Source: Trinickia mobilis | GTDB lineage: Bacteria > Pseudomonadota > Gammaproteobacteria > Burkholderiales > Burkholderiaceae | Reading direction: 5' to 3' | Length of the DNA stretch: 64,000 bases | NCBI RefSeq assembly: GCF_017315705.1 | Contig: NZ_JAFLRF010000003.1 | Coordinates: 1 to 64,000 of the forward strand | Shown here: positions 18,870 to 27,647 of the stretch, in pieces | Layout: each line of letters starts with the position of its first letter | Numbering within the stretch: the first letter of the stretch is position 1 | Position numbers and translations under genes: made by a program | The notes under the pieces: model-generated | The model's input: the letters and a program-made list of their open reading frames with translations, nothing else | Database searches by the model: none | What the model was told of the DNA's origin: nothing

Positions 18870-19493
18870 ATGCAATGCATTTCTACCGCGCGGAGCAGGA
18901 TTCGCAGCACGGCGGCCGCGGCCATAGCGGTATTGATGACGGCGGGTTGCGCCCAGCACATGTATCTGTCGCAAGGGTATTCGAGCGCAGATAACACAGC
19001 GGCCGCATCGAAGTACACCGGCGACTGGTTTGCCGCGGCGCGTGCCGGACGAACCGATATCGTCCAGTTACTGATCGACGCGCACTACCCGCTCGAAACA
19101 AAGACGCCTGAGGGATACACGGCGCTGATTCTTAGCGCGTATGACAATCATCCGGACACGCTCAAGGCCTTGCTTGCCGCCGGCGCCAATGCGTGCGCGG
19201 CGGATCAGCACGGCAATACCGCCCTAATGGGCGCACTTTTCAAGGGCGAGACGAACATCGCAAAGATACTGCTGGATACGCCCTGCAATATCGATCAGAC
19301 CAACAATGCCGGCGAAACCGCACTCTCGTTTGCGGCGCTGTTTGGCCGCCTCGACATGATCCCGGTGCTGGTGGCGCAGGGCGCCAACGCGAACCACGTG
19401 GATGCGCGCGGCGGCACCGCACTGCAAATGGCTATCGCACAGCGCAATACGGCGGTGGCTGATGCGCTACGCCAGGCAGGCGCGACGGAGTGA
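18870..19493 (+). CDS. Ankyrin-repeat lipoprotein (AnkB-like)
   Basis: A 207-residue protein with a lipoprotein signal (AIAVLMTAGC, cysteine near 27), then about four ankyrin repeats. Visible repeat cores are GDWFAAARAGRTDIVQLLID, GYTALILSAYDNHPDTLKALL, GNTALMGALFKGETNIAKILL and GETALSFAALFGRLDMIPVLV. The start was chosen for the signal and the GGAG before it; the frame opens further upstream at 18813. It is 66 bases after the catalase gene and probably acts with it at the cell envelope, as AnkB does for KatB in Pseudomonas aeruginosa. The partnership here is inferred from gene order. Confidence 0.88.
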   Translation: MQCISTARSRIRSTAAAAIAVLMTAGCAQHMYLSQGYSSADNTAAASKYTGDWFAAARAGRTDIVQLLIDAHYPLETKTPEGYTALILSAYDNHPDTLKALLAAGANACAADQHGNTALMGALFKGETNIAKILLDTPCNIDQTNNAGETALSFAALFGRLDMIPVLVAQGANANHVDARGGTALQMAIAQRNTAVADALRQAGATE

Positions 19494-19569
19494 ACCTGGG
19501 CGAACTCGGGACACTCGCATTCTCCAGCTCGACAATCACGCTGGAACGTTACGGCACCTGTATTGTTGT

Positions 19570-20379
19570 CTACTTGCGTGAGCCCGGCGCACGGCGGTCA
19601 AGGCCTTTGGCCGGCGTCAGAATCGAGGCTATTGCTTCTGCGGCACGCCGCAAGGTGGGCACGTGCGTCATGCACGATTCAATGGTCATCCGAGCGGTCG
19701 GCGCATGAATCGCGACCGCCGCATACACCCGCCCTTGCTGGTCTGTCACCGGAACGCCGACGGCCACCGATGCGTCGAATAGCTCGCTGTCATGCGTTCC
19801 CACCAAGGTTCGCTTGGTCCGCTTAAGCTCCTGCTCCAGGAGATGCGGATCCGTAATGGTCTTATCTGTATATCGCCTATACGGCCCCTTGCCCAAGAGC
19901 CGGTATATCTGCTTGGCCGACATCTGGCTCAGAAAGATCTTTCCGCTCGCGGTGCAGTGCAGTGGAACACGCGTGCCAGGCTCCAAATGGAGCCGCAGAG
20001 GCAAGGGTGTTTCCGCACGGTCGATATACAGCACCTCGTTGCCGTCAAGCATCGTTAGATTGCTGCTTTCGCCGATTTCATCAACCAGTTCCTGCAAAAC
20101 CGCGTGACATTGGGTGCGCAATGTCGAGTGTTGCATCACGTCAATCGCGAGCGCGGACGTGCGTGCGCCGACGATGTAGCGCTTGCTGAGCGGTTCGCGG
20201 CGCAATAGATCGGCTTCTTGCAACATCGCCAGTATTCGGAAGACCGTCGGTTTTGGCAGGTTGCACGCGTGGGTGGCGTCATCCAGCGAGACCGGAACGC
20301 CTGCTCTGACCACGTACTCCAGTACCGAAAAAGCTCGCAGTGCCGTGGATTCCGGTTTTGTCTCTTCGTTGCTCGGCAT
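19570..20379 (-). CDS. IclR-family transcriptional regulator
   Basis: A 269-residue regulator. The N-terminal winged helix (about 10-75) reads STALRAFSVLEYVVRAGVPVSLDD and LPKPTVFRILAMLQEADLL. The C-terminal effector domain contains LHCTASGKIFLSQM and AAVAIHAPTARM. The start MPSNEE at 20379 is preferred over the upstream GTG at 20433, because the extra 18 codons overlap a TGGAATA element shared with two other promoters of the cluster. It stands at the edge of the catabolic cluster and probably controls the BKACE/carboxylase operons. The ligand is unknown. Confidence 0.88.
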   Translation of the reverse strand: MPSNEETKPESTALRAFSVLEYVVRAGVPVSLDDATHACNLPKPTVFRILAMLQEADLLRREPLSKRYIVGARTSALAIDVMQHSTLRTQCHAVLQELVDEIGESSNLTMLDGNEVLYIDRAETPLPLRLHLEPGTRVPLHCTASGKIFLSQMSAKQIYRLLGKGPYRRYTDKTITDPHLLEQELKRTKRTLVGTHDSELFDASVAVGVPVTDQQGRVYAAVAIHAPTARMTIESCMTHVPTLRRAAEAIASILTPAKGLDRRAPGSRK

Positions 20380-20410
20380 GACTCTTTGCCTGAAGAATCC
20401 TAAGGGTTCG

Positions 20411-20427
20411 CTATTGTATTCCACGTG
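20411..20427. promoter_or_regulatory. TGGAATA element upstream of the IclR gene
   Basis: In the minus-strand sense it reads CGTGGAATACAATAG. The core TGGAATACA also occurs in the divergent BKACE/accB promoter (22496-22525), and TGGAATAGA in front of the SDR gene (32371-32400). IclR regulators often bind near their own start, so this is a candidate autoregulatory operator. The match is short. Confidence 0.4.
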
Positions 20428-20501
20428 CTCCACCCTTTGTCGCCGATTCGGAGCGCCACATCGCGCCCGTGCGCGCGAGGCTCTGCATCCAGGCGCTGCA
20501 G

Positions 20502-21509
20502 CTATGCTTGGCCAACGGTACGGATGCCCAAACGCTCCAGAAGTTCGAGGTCGCCCCGCGCTTGGGGGTTGCCGGTCGTCAGCAGCTTCTCACCGAAAAA
20601 AATCGAATTGGCGCCGGCGAGAAAGCACAACGCCTGCAGTGCGTCGTCCATGCGCTCGCGCCCGGCCGAAAGCCGAACCATCGCGCGCGGCATCGTGATG
20701 CGTGCAACGGCAATGGACCGAACGAACTCTAACGGGTCGATCGATTCGTTGTTCGCCAGGGGGGTGCCTTCGACCTTTACGAGATTGTTGATCGGCACCG
20801 ATTCCGGGTACGGATCGAGACTGGCCAGTTGCGCGATGAGCGCGGCGCGCTGCCGGCGCGACTCGCCCAGGCCGACGATGCCGCCGCAACACACCTTGAG
20901 GCCCGCATCGCGCACGCGTCCGAGCGTATCCAGCCGGTCCTGATAGCAGCGGGTCGTAATGATGTGGCCGTAGAAGTCGGGCGCCGCATCGAGATTGTGG
21001 TTGTAATAGTCGAGCCCCGCCTCCTTTAACTGCTGAGCCTGCCCGTCTTCGAGCATGCCAAGCGTGACGCAGGTTTCGAGTCCGAGCGCCTTGACCTCGC
21101 GGATCATCGCCGCAACGCGTTCAAGCTGTCGCGGCTTCGGGCTGCGCCAGGCGGCGCCCATGCAAAAACGTGTCGCGCCGTTCTGTTTGGCGAGCTTCGC
21201 CGCATCCAGTACCGCTTCGAGCGCGACCAGCTTCTCGGCTTTTATTCCCGTGTCGTAGTGCGCCGACTGCGGACAATAGGCGCAGTCCTCCGGGCATCCA
21301 CCGGTCTTGACGGAAAGCAGCGTCGAGAGTTGGACAGCGTTTGCGTCGAAGTGCTGGCGATGCACGAACTGTGCGTGGTATAGCAGATCGGCAAAGGACA
21401 GTTCGAATAGCGCGAGCACATCATCGGCGCGCCAACCATGGTTGCTTGTGCGCTGCTGGTCTTGTGCGAGTCGTCCTGATGAGTGGACGGATGGAGAGAC
21501 GTCGATCAT
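20502..21509 (-). CDS. bioB: Biotin synthase
   Basis: A 335-residue radical-SAM enzyme that inserts sulfur into dethiobiotin. The radical-SAM cluster motif is C72-P-E-D-C76-A-Y-C79 in [13 protein letters not shown]. The residues that hold the second iron-sulfur cluster are present in [29 protein letters not shown] and VRLSAGR. The length is normal. It lies inside a cluster for a biotin-dependent carboxylase, not beside bioA/bioF/bioD, so it is probably an extra copy that raises biotin supply when the cluster is induced. It is transcribed in the same direction as the BKACE gene upstream. Confidence 0.95.
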   Translation of the reverse strand: MIDVSPSVHSSGRLAQDQQRTSNHGWRADDVLALFELSFADLLYHAQFVHRQHFDANAVQLSTLLSVKTGGCPEDCAYCPQSAHYDTGIKAEKLVALEAVLDAAKLAKQNGATRFCMGAAWRSPKPRQLERVAAMIREVKALGLETCVTLGMLEDGQAQQLKEAGLDYYNHNLDAAPDFYGHIITTRCYQDRLDTLGRVRDAGLKVCCGGIVGLGESRRQRAALIAQLASLDPYPESVPINNLVKVEGTPLANNESIDPLEFVRSIAVARITMPRAMVRLSAGRERMDDALQALCFLAGANSIFFGEKLLTTGNPQARGDLELLERLGIRTVGQA

Positions 21510-21607
21510 GGTGGATTCCTGTTTGCGCGACTATCGGTAGGCTATTCGAATCGAGGGCGCATTGCCCCGCGTATCACACCTTTTCTATGGCCTCTTGGTC
21601 TTGCCGA

Positions 21608-22474
21608 TCATTGCTGCAAAAAGCGAGCATCGCGCGGCTCGCGCTCACAGGCTCGCAGGCCGAGGATTTCCCGGGCCTCCGTTGGCGTCGCGGGCCTGCG
21701 ATTGAATTGGCCGCACGCAGCGGCGATTTTTCTGACCAGCTCCGCGTTGCTCGCAGCAAGACGTGTCGAATCGAAATGGAGGTTGTCCTCGAGTCCGGTG
21801 CGGCAATGGCCGCCTTCGGCGAGGCACCATTGATTGACTTCCCATTGATGCCGCCCGATCCCGGCTGCGACCCACGTCGCATGCGGCAGCACCTCCTTGA
21901 GTTCCGCTCGCAAGAAGTCGAAGACCGAGCGCCGTGCGGGCATCGCGTTGGGAACGCCCATCACGAACTGGACGTGCGGCGGATTCTTCAGGAGCCCTTT
22001 CTTGATCAGGTTTGCGGCGCTGTACAGCATCGCCAGATCGAACACCTCGATTTCCGCTTTGATGTCGTTGTCGAGCATGGTCTTGGCCAGCCCTTCAACG
22101 AACTCGGGCGGATTCTCGTAGATGCCATTCGGGAAATTCACCGAGCCGGTGGCGAGCGACGCCATGTCCGGCTTTAGATCGAGCATCGCGCCGCGAGCGG
22201 CTTGGTCGCGTCCGCGTCCGCCAGTCGAGAACTGCACGATCATTCCAGGACAGTGTTTGCGCACCCCATCCTGCACCTGAGCATAGAGCGCGGGATCGGA
22301 GCTTGGGGACTCGTCCGCATTGCGCACGTGAATGTGCACAAGCGATGCGCCTGCCTCATACGCTTCATGCGTCGACTCGATTTGTTCAGACGGCGTGACG
22401 GGCACTGCCGGATTGTCTTTCTTGCGCGGTACGGCGCCTGTGATAGCGACTGTGATGATGACGGGAAGGGTCAC
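21608..22474 (-). CDS. Beta-keto acid cleavage enzyme (BKACE, DUF849 family), copy 1
   Basis: A 288-residue TIM-barrel enzyme starting with GTG after a GAGGAG ribosome site. The metal ligands H47 and H49 are in LVHIHVRN, and the conserved glutamate is in RTGLEDNLHF. The family, whose founder is Kce (3-keto-5-aminohexanoate cleavage), joins a beta-keto acid and acetyl-CoA and yields acetoacetate plus a new acyl-CoA. The side chain of the substrate differs between subfamilies and cannot be read here. It is divergent from the carboxylase genes and shares a promoter region with them. The acetoacetate formed fits the 3-hydroxybutyrate-dehydrogenase-like gene in the same cluster. Confidence 0.9.
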   Translation of the reverse strand: MTLPVIITVAITGAVPRKKDNPAVPVTPSEQIESTHEAYEAGASLVHIHVRNADESPSSDPALYAQVQDGVRKHCPGMIVQFSTGGRGRDQAARGAMLDLKPDMASLATGSVNFPNGIYENPPEFVEGLAKTMLDNDIKAEIEVFDLAMLYSAANLIKKGLLKNPPHVQFVMGVPNAMPARRSVFDFLRAELKEVLPHATWVAAGIGRHQWEVNQWCLAEGGHCRTGLEDNLHFDSTRLAASNAELVRKIAAACGQFNRRPATPTEAREILGLRACEREPRDARFLQQ

Positions 22475-22495
22475 AGGATTCTCCTCAAAATATCG

Positions 22496-22525
22496 CTCAG
22501 TGAAATCGTGTATTCCATTATTGCA
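22496..22525. promoter_or_regulatory. 30-bp element shared with the SDR promoter, copy 1
   Basis: This 30-base block matches 32371-32400 at 27 of 30 positions, differing at its positions 6, 15 and 24. It contains TATTCCAT (TGGAATA on the other strand). It lies in the divergent region between BKACE and accB, so one bound regulator could control both operons. The IclR protein encoded at 19570-20379 is the likely binder; this is inference. Confidence 0.6.
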
Positions 22526-22650
22526 ATGTCGGCCTCCGCGTGCAATTATTTTGCTCAGGGGAACGGGCGATTTCGATGGGCGAAATTTCGTGGCGCTGGG
22601 CCGCCTGAATTAGCCTCCGTTCACGTCAGGACAACGGGAGACGATTTGCC

Positions 22651-23253
22651 GTGAGCAACGAACGTATGACCTATCAGGACCTGCTTCAGATTGTCGAACT
22701 GATCAAGTCGTCCTCGCACTTCGGCGAGTTTCATCTGAAAACCGGTGACCTCGAGGTGGACCTCAAACGTGGCGCCGATGGCTCGGCGCGCACGCTGTCC
22801 ACTTCGGCCTCGTCTCAAGCGGTTGAGGTTCCGCATCAGGTCGCGCCTGCGGCAAATGCCTCGGCGCGAGCCGCCTCCGAAGAGCACGCGTCTGTGACGA
22901 GCCAGCGACATGGTCATGTCGGCGGCGGCGAAATCGTTGTGGAGCCAGCAGCGCCGGCACCCGGCCTGGCGCCCACGGGCGCGCATGCGCCGCCGGTCGC
23001 TTATCCGCCAGGTGCGGTGTTGATCAAGTCCCCGATGGTGGGGAGCTTCTATCGTGCCGCCGAGCCCGGTGCGCGTCCGTTTGCCGAAGTGGGTCAGCGT
23101 GTCGAGGCCGATACGACTGTGTGCATCATTGAGGTGATGAAACTGATGAATTCGATCACGGCCGGGCGCAACGGGGTGGTCACGCACATTCTCGTCGGGG
23201 ATGGCGACCCGGTGGAGTATGGACAAGTTCTGATGGTGGTCGACCCGGCCTAG
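22651..23253 (+). CDS. Biotin carboxyl carrier protein (AccB-like)
   Basis: A 200-residue carrier starting at a GTG. The N-terminal helix region (YQDLLQIVELIKSSSHFGEFHLKTGD) is typical of acetyl-CoA carboxylase carriers, followed by an Ala/Pro-rich linker at about 45-120 and the biotinyl domain. The biotin-attachment lysine is K164 in EVMKLMNS. It carries CO2 between the carboxylase (next gene) and the carboxyltransferase (third gene). A housekeeping accB for fatty-acid synthesis is expected elsewhere; this copy sits with a pyruvate-carboxylase-type carboxyltransferase, so its role is catabolic or anaplerotic. Confidence 0.9.
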   Translation: MSNERMTYQDLLQIVELIKSSSHFGEFHLKTGDLEVDLKRGADGSARTLSTSASSQAVEVPHQVAPAANASARAASEEHASVTSQRHGHVGGGEIVVEPAAPAPGLAPTGAHAPPVAYPPGAVLIKSPMVGSFYRAAEPGARPFAEVGQRVEADTTVCIIEVMKLMNSITAGRNGVVTHILVGDGDPVEYGQVLMVVDPA

Positions 23254-23331
23254 TGCCGAGCTGGAGCCGGCGGCCTGCGTCGGCGTTGAATCGCCTGACC
23301 TTACCCACCTCGAACGCGAAGCGTGACAACG

Positions 23332-24690
23332 ATGGCAAAACCTTTTAAGCGAGTTCTGGTGGCAAATCGCGGTGAGATTGCTGTGCGCGTCATTCGTGCA
23401 TGCAAAGAGCTCGGACTGGAAACCGTGCAAGTGTATTCGGATGCTGACCGGGAATCCCTCGCGGTACGCCTTGCGGACCGCGCCGTGTGCATTGGACCGC
23501 CGCGCTCAGCTCAAAGCTATCTGAATGCGGAGTTCATTGTCTCTGCTGCGCTGATACACGGTGCCGATGCGATCCACCCCGGATACGGCTTTCTGTCGGA
23601 GAACGCGCATTTTGCGAGGCTGTGCGAAAAGGAGGGCGTGACTTTTATCGGACCGTCTGCGGAAGTGATCGCGCTGATGGGCGACAAGGCGATGGCAAGA
23701 CGCATGGCGCAGGAGGCCGACGTCCCGACGACGCCGGGATCGACCGGCACGGTCGATAACGCTGCGCATGCCGAAGCAGTTGCCGCGACGCTCGGTTATC
23801 CGGTCATTCTCAAAGCGGCAGCGGGCGGGGGCGGGCGCGGCATGCGTATCGTATGGGCCGAGGAGGAGCTCGAAAGCCAGTTTCTCAATGCCGCGCGCGA
23901 AGCCAAGGCGGCGTTCAACGACGATTCGATTTACGTCGAGAAGTACTTGACCGCGATACGTCATATCGAGATCCAGATCCTCTCCGATGGGCAGAATGTC
24001 TTGCATCTGGGCGAGCGCGATTGCTCGATCCAGCGGCGCAATCAAAAGCTCGTTGAAGAAAGCCCTTCGCCGGTACTCGATGACGCAGTGCGCAAGCAGT
24101 TAGGGGAAGCTGCGGTGCGGCTGTGCAGACATGTCCGATACAAGAATGCGGGGACCATCGAGTACATTCTCGACGGCACCACCGGACAGTTCTATTTCAT
24201 GGAAATGAACACGCGCGTGCAGGTTGAACATCCGGTCACCGAGCTGGTGACGGGCATCGACATCGTGAAAGAACAGATCGGCATTGCGCAGGGCAATTCG
24301 CTTGTGTTGACTCAGGCTGACATCGGTTTTCGGGGGCATGCGATCGAGTGCCGCATCAACGCGGAAGACTCAGACAACGGCTTTGCTCCGTGCCCGGGGA
24401 CGATTCAGCATTTTCATGCACCGGGCGGTCCCGGAATCCGTGTCGATTCACACATCTTTACTGGGTACCCAATCCCTCCTTACTACGACTCGCTGCTCGC
24501 GAAGGTCATCGCGTGGGGCCATTCCCGTGACGAGGCGCTCGAACGCATGCGTCGCGCTCTGTGGGAGATGCGCATCGATGGCGTCAAGACGACCTTGCCG
24601 TTTCATCAGTCGTTGCTGCGCAATGAGCAGTTCAGGCGCGGCGACGTGCATACGAAGTTTGTCGAGGAAACCGTATTGGAGACGAAATGA
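23332..24690 (+). CDS. Biotin carboxylase subunit (AccC-like)
   Basis: A 452-residue ATP-grasp enzyme that carboxylates biotin. It has the N-terminal KRVLVANRGEIAVRVIRA, the ATP-binding KAAAGGGGRGMRIV, the catalytic FMEMNTRVQVEHPVTE and the C-terminal GHAIECRINAED. The ATG at 23332 is preferred over the in-frame GTG at 23323, which adds three residues. It lies 78 bases after the carrier gene and overlaps the carboxyltransferase gene by four bases (ATGA), so the three are translated together. Confidence 0.93.
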   Translation: MAKPFKRVLVANRGEIAVRVIRACKELGLETVQVYSDADRESLAVRLADRAVCIGPPRSAQSYLNAEFIVSAALIHGADAIHPGYGFLSENAHFARLCEKEGVTFIGPSAEVIALMGDKAMARRMAQEADVPTTPGSTGTVDNAAHAEAVAATLGYPVILKAAAGGGGRGMRIVWAEEELESQFLNAAREAKAAFNDDSIYVEKYLTAIRHIEIQILSDGQNVLHLGERDCSIQRRNQKLVEESPSPVLDDAVRKQLGEAAVRLCRHVRYKNAGTIEYILDGTTGQFYFMEMNTRVQVEHPVTELVTGIDIVKEQIGIAQGNSLVLTQADIGFRGHAIECRINAEDSDNGFAPCPGTIQHFHAPGGPGIRVDSHIFTGYPIPPYYDSLLAKVIAWGHSRDEALERMRRALWEMRIDGVKTTLPFHQSLLRNEQFRRGDVHTKFVEETVLETK

Positions 24691-26183
24691 TTCAGCCAAC
24701 ATCGACGCGTGGCAACCTCGGCAAGCCAAACGTGGCCGCCGGCGCATTCGGGCTGGTGGACGTCACGCTCAGGGACGCGCATCAGTGCCTGTGGTCGACG
24801 CGCATGACGACGGCGATGATGACGCCGATACTGGCGGCTATGGACCGGATCGGGTACGCCTATATCAATATCCTCGGCGGTGCCGTGTTCGACGTGTGCG
24901 TGCGCTATTTGCAGGAGAACCCGTGGGAGCGAATCGGTTTGTTATGCGAACGGTTCGCGACGCCTTGCGATGCATTGACGCGTGGCCAAAGCCTCTATAC
25001 GTTTGAACTCTTTCCTGACGACATCGTCGCGCTGAACTCCGAAGCCTTGGCCAAACGCGGGATCTCGGTGTTGACGGTCTATGATGCGCTCAATGACAAC
25101 CGCAACATCGAATCGTCAGTCAAGTCTGCCCATGATGCCGGCATGAAGGTCAACACTATGATGACCTATTCGCTCAGTCCGGTGCACACCGATGAATATT
25201 ACGTCGCGCGCGCCAAGGAACTGGTCGCGCTCAAGGCTGATTTCATATCGATCAAAGACCCAACCGGCCTGCTCACGCCCGAGCGCGCAAGAACGCTCTT
25301 TCCTGCGGTAGTCGCCGCGGCCGATGACATCCCGCTGAAATTGCACTCGCATTGCCAGTCTGGCTTGGCGCCCGAGGTCTACCAGGTTGCGATTGAAAGC
25401 GGCTTCAAGTTCGGCTATACAGCCGTGGAGCCGCTTGCGAACGGCGCATCGCTGCCGGCTACCGAGGATATCGACGCCCGATCGCGCGGGCTTGGACTGA
25501 ACACCGGCATCGATCAAGACGCGCTGCGGGAAGTGTCGGGTTACTTCAGCTGGCTCGCCGAACGGGAGGGCAAACCTCGGGGCATCGTTGCGAGCTACGA
25601 TCCCGCGCTTTATCAGCATCAGGTGCCAGGCGGAATGATTTCGAATCTCAAGTCGCAACTTCAGACGATGGGGATGCAGGCGCGATTGCCTGAGATCCTT
25701 GAGGAGGCGGCTCAAGTCCGGCAGGACCTCGGCTATCCGATTCTCGTGAGTCCTTTTGCTCAGTACATCATCACGCAAGCAGTTCTGAATGTGGTGCAGG
25801 GCGAACGGTACAAGACGATTCCGGATGAGGTGCGCAAGTATGCGATGGGCTACTACGGCGGGCTGGCGGCGCAGCCGTCGCAGTCGTTCCTGGAGCGAGC
25901 GAACATAAAGCCATCTGAGGTCGTAACAGAGCGGCCCGGGGAACACGTCGCGCCATGGATTCCGCGATTGCGCGCCGAATTAGGCAAGTCGGCTAGCGAC
26001 GAGGACATTCTTCTTCGTGCATTCTTCGACAAACCGCTGCTCGAACCGCTTAGAAGATCCGCGCCGAGCTACCAATACAAGACCTCGCCGCTGCACGAGC
26101 TCATTCGCTACTTGGGGTCACGCAGCGACATTAACTACGCACGCATCCGATTTGCCGGCACCGACATGACGCTCTCAGCATAA
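24687..26183 (+). CDS. Carboxyltransferase subunit, pyruvate carboxylase/oxaloacetate decarboxylase-alpha type
   Basis: A 498-residue protein with the HMGL-like TIM barrel (VDVTLRDAHQCLWSTRMTT), a lysine region likely to be carbamylated near DFISIKDPTGLLTPE, metal-site histidines in LKLHSHCQSG, and the conserved carboxylase C-terminal part (YDPALYQHQVPGGMISNL). It has no biotin domain of its own and so depends on the separate carrier. Family members move CO2 to the methyl group of pyruvate or do the reverse. Here the true acceptor may be pyruvate or another methyl ketone; the neighbouring BKACE makes the second idea attractive. It overlaps the preceding accC gene. Confidence 0.9.
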   Translation: MIQPTSTRGNLGKPNVAAGAFGLVDVTLRDAHQCLWSTRMTTAMMTPILAAMDRIGYAYINILGGAVFDVCVRYLQENPWERIGLLCERFATPCDALTRGQSLYTFELFPDDIVALNSEALAKRGISVLTVYDALNDNRNIESSVKSAHDAGMKVNTMMTYSLSPVHTDEYYVARAKELVALKADFISIKDPTGLLTPERARTLFPAVVAAADDIPLKLHSHCQSGLAPEVYQVAIESGFKFGYTAVEPLANGASLPATEDIDARSRGLGLNTGIDQDALREVSGYFSWLAEREGKPRGIVASYDPALYQHQVPGGMISNLKSQLQTMGMQARLPEILEEAAQVRQDLGYPILVSPFAQYIITQAVLNVVQGERYKTIPDEVRKYAMGYYGGLAAQPSQSFLERANIKPSEVVTERPGEHVAPWIPRLRAELGKSASDEDILLRAFFDKPLLEPLRRSAPSYQYKTSPLHELIRYLGSRSDINYARIRFAGTDMTLSA

Positions 26184-26279
26184 ACGTGGCAATGCAGCAA
26201 GAAGGCGCGGACTCAGCGTCAGGGAAGTGGAATGCCGGCTCGGGTAAGGGCTCACGCTGTTGTGAACGAGGAGACAACG

Positions 26280-27569
26280 ATGGAACGCATAGGGAATGTG
26301 GCGGGAGTCTGCCGTCCATGGCTGTGGAGGATCGTGGGATTGCTGGTGTTGCTTGCGTCGCCGTCGCTCGGTTTCGCGCAACAAAAGTTCACTGAATGGG
26401 GCTGGCCAGTACCGTATGAACAGGTCTCGCCGAAATCGATCGAGTGGCTCAAGAGCCAGGGTTGGTGGCCGCTCAAGATCGCCTATCAGGCGCCGTGGTC
26501 AGGGCAGAACGCGACCAACATCGTGATGGACCGGCAAGGCTTGCTCAAGCAGCGCGGGCTGGAGACGAAATTCCAGGCGTTCGCGTCGGGTCCCGCCATC
26601 AACGAGGTCATCGTCTCCGGCCGGTTCCAGGCGGCGAGTGGCGGCAACTTCCCGTTCACGTCGCTACTGGACAAACGCGTACCGGTCAAAGCTATTGCCA
26701 TCGAGAGTCCCAACCTTCTGCACGCGTTGGTCGTTCCCGACGATTCCACGCTGAAAAGTTTCAAAGATTTAAAGGGCAGCAATCCGCCGGCGGCCATTGG
26801 CCTGGTGACCGGCTCGTCTGCCGAGTTCTACATTCAAATGGCAGCAGCAGTGAATGGCGTGACGATCGGCAAGGACATCGTTCTCAAGAACATGGCGCCT
26901 GGCGATCAGATGGCGATGCCCAAGGGGCTTGCTGCCGTGGCCTCATGGGATCCGACCGCCAGCATGATTGTGGATGAGCGTAAGACGGGGCGGATCGTGG
27001 ACACGATTTTTCCGTACAACATGTACGAGGGGCAATTTTATGTTCGCGCCGAACTCATCGAGCACGTGCCTGACGTCGTGCAGGCGATGTCCGACGCGTT
27101 TGCGGAGGCAACGCTGTGGATTCGACTTTACCCGGAAAAAGCCGCGCAGCTCATGACCGAGGACCCCAATCTCAAGAACTACTCGAAGACGCTCTTATTG
27201 CAGCAAGTCAAGGCCTACAACAACCTTTACAAGCCAACCTATATCTATCCGCACGCGCAATTCTGGGGCGCTGCGAATGAGCCGATATTCAAATGGCTCT
27301 ACGAGCATAAGCGCATCGAGCAGCAAATGAGCGCGAAGGACTTTGCAGCTGCCGTCGATGCACGCTTTATGGACAAGTCGTTCGCGAAGCTCGGCTGGGC
27401 CGTGCCGAAGCAGCCGCCGTTCATTCCCTCCGATTGGCAGGGCCGACCTGACAAGGTGCCCTATCCGCATTACTGGACCGAGCAGGATTTGAAGCAGCCG
27501 CAACCTTTTCCCGAGACCGGTGACCTCGTCAAGCCTTGGGCGTTCGGTGGCGAGACATACAACCCGTGA
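26280..27569 (+). CDS. ABC transporter substrate-binding protein, sulfonate/nitrate/taurine (TauA/SsuA) type
   Basis: A 429-residue binding protein. The chosen ATG has AGGAG at 26269-26273 upstream; a further in-frame start at 26232 is less likely. The signal peptide ends near VLLASPSLGFAQQ (about residue 35). The core shows the family's segments WSGQNATNIVMDRQGLLKQRGL, ASGPAINEVIVSGRFQAASG and GLVTGSSAEFYIQ. It is longer than typical TauA/SsuA proteins (about 320 residues), with a Trp/Pro/Tyr-rich C-terminal tail. It precedes matching permease and ATPase genes. The family brings in sulfonates, nitrate, bicarbonate or thiamine precursors, so the ligand is open. Confidence 0.87.
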   Translation: MERIGNVAGVCRPWLWRIVGLLVLLASPSLGFAQQKFTEWGWPVPYEQVSPKSIEWLKSQGWWPLKIAYQAPWSGQNATNIVMDRQGLLKQRGLETKFQAFASGPAINEVIVSGRFQAASGGNFPFTSLLDKRVPVKAIAIESPNLLHALVVPDDSTLKSFKDLKGSNPPAAIGLVTGSSAEFYIQMAAAVNGVTIGKDIVLKNMAPGDQMAMPKGLAAVASWDPTASMIVDERKTGRIVDTIFPYNMYEGQFYVRAELIEHVPDVVQAMSDAFAEATLWIRLYPEKAAQLMTEDPNLKNYSKTLLLQQVKAYNNLYKPTYIYPHAQFWGAANEPIFKWLYEHKRIEQQMSAKDFAAAVDARFMDKSFAKLGWAVPKQPPFIPSDWQGRPDKVPYPHYWTEQDLKQPQPFPETGDLVKPWAFGGETYNP

Positions 27570-27647
27570 AGCAACACGCGTGTTGTTGCTGCCTCGAGCC
27601 GCCGAGGCAGGTGGCCACGTTCCAGTGATGATTCGCAAGGAGGAAAG

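Noticed and set aside
19193-19462. A plus-strand frame inside the ankyrin gene
   Set aside because: It is out of frame with the ankyrin repeats, which are convincing, and lacks any motif.
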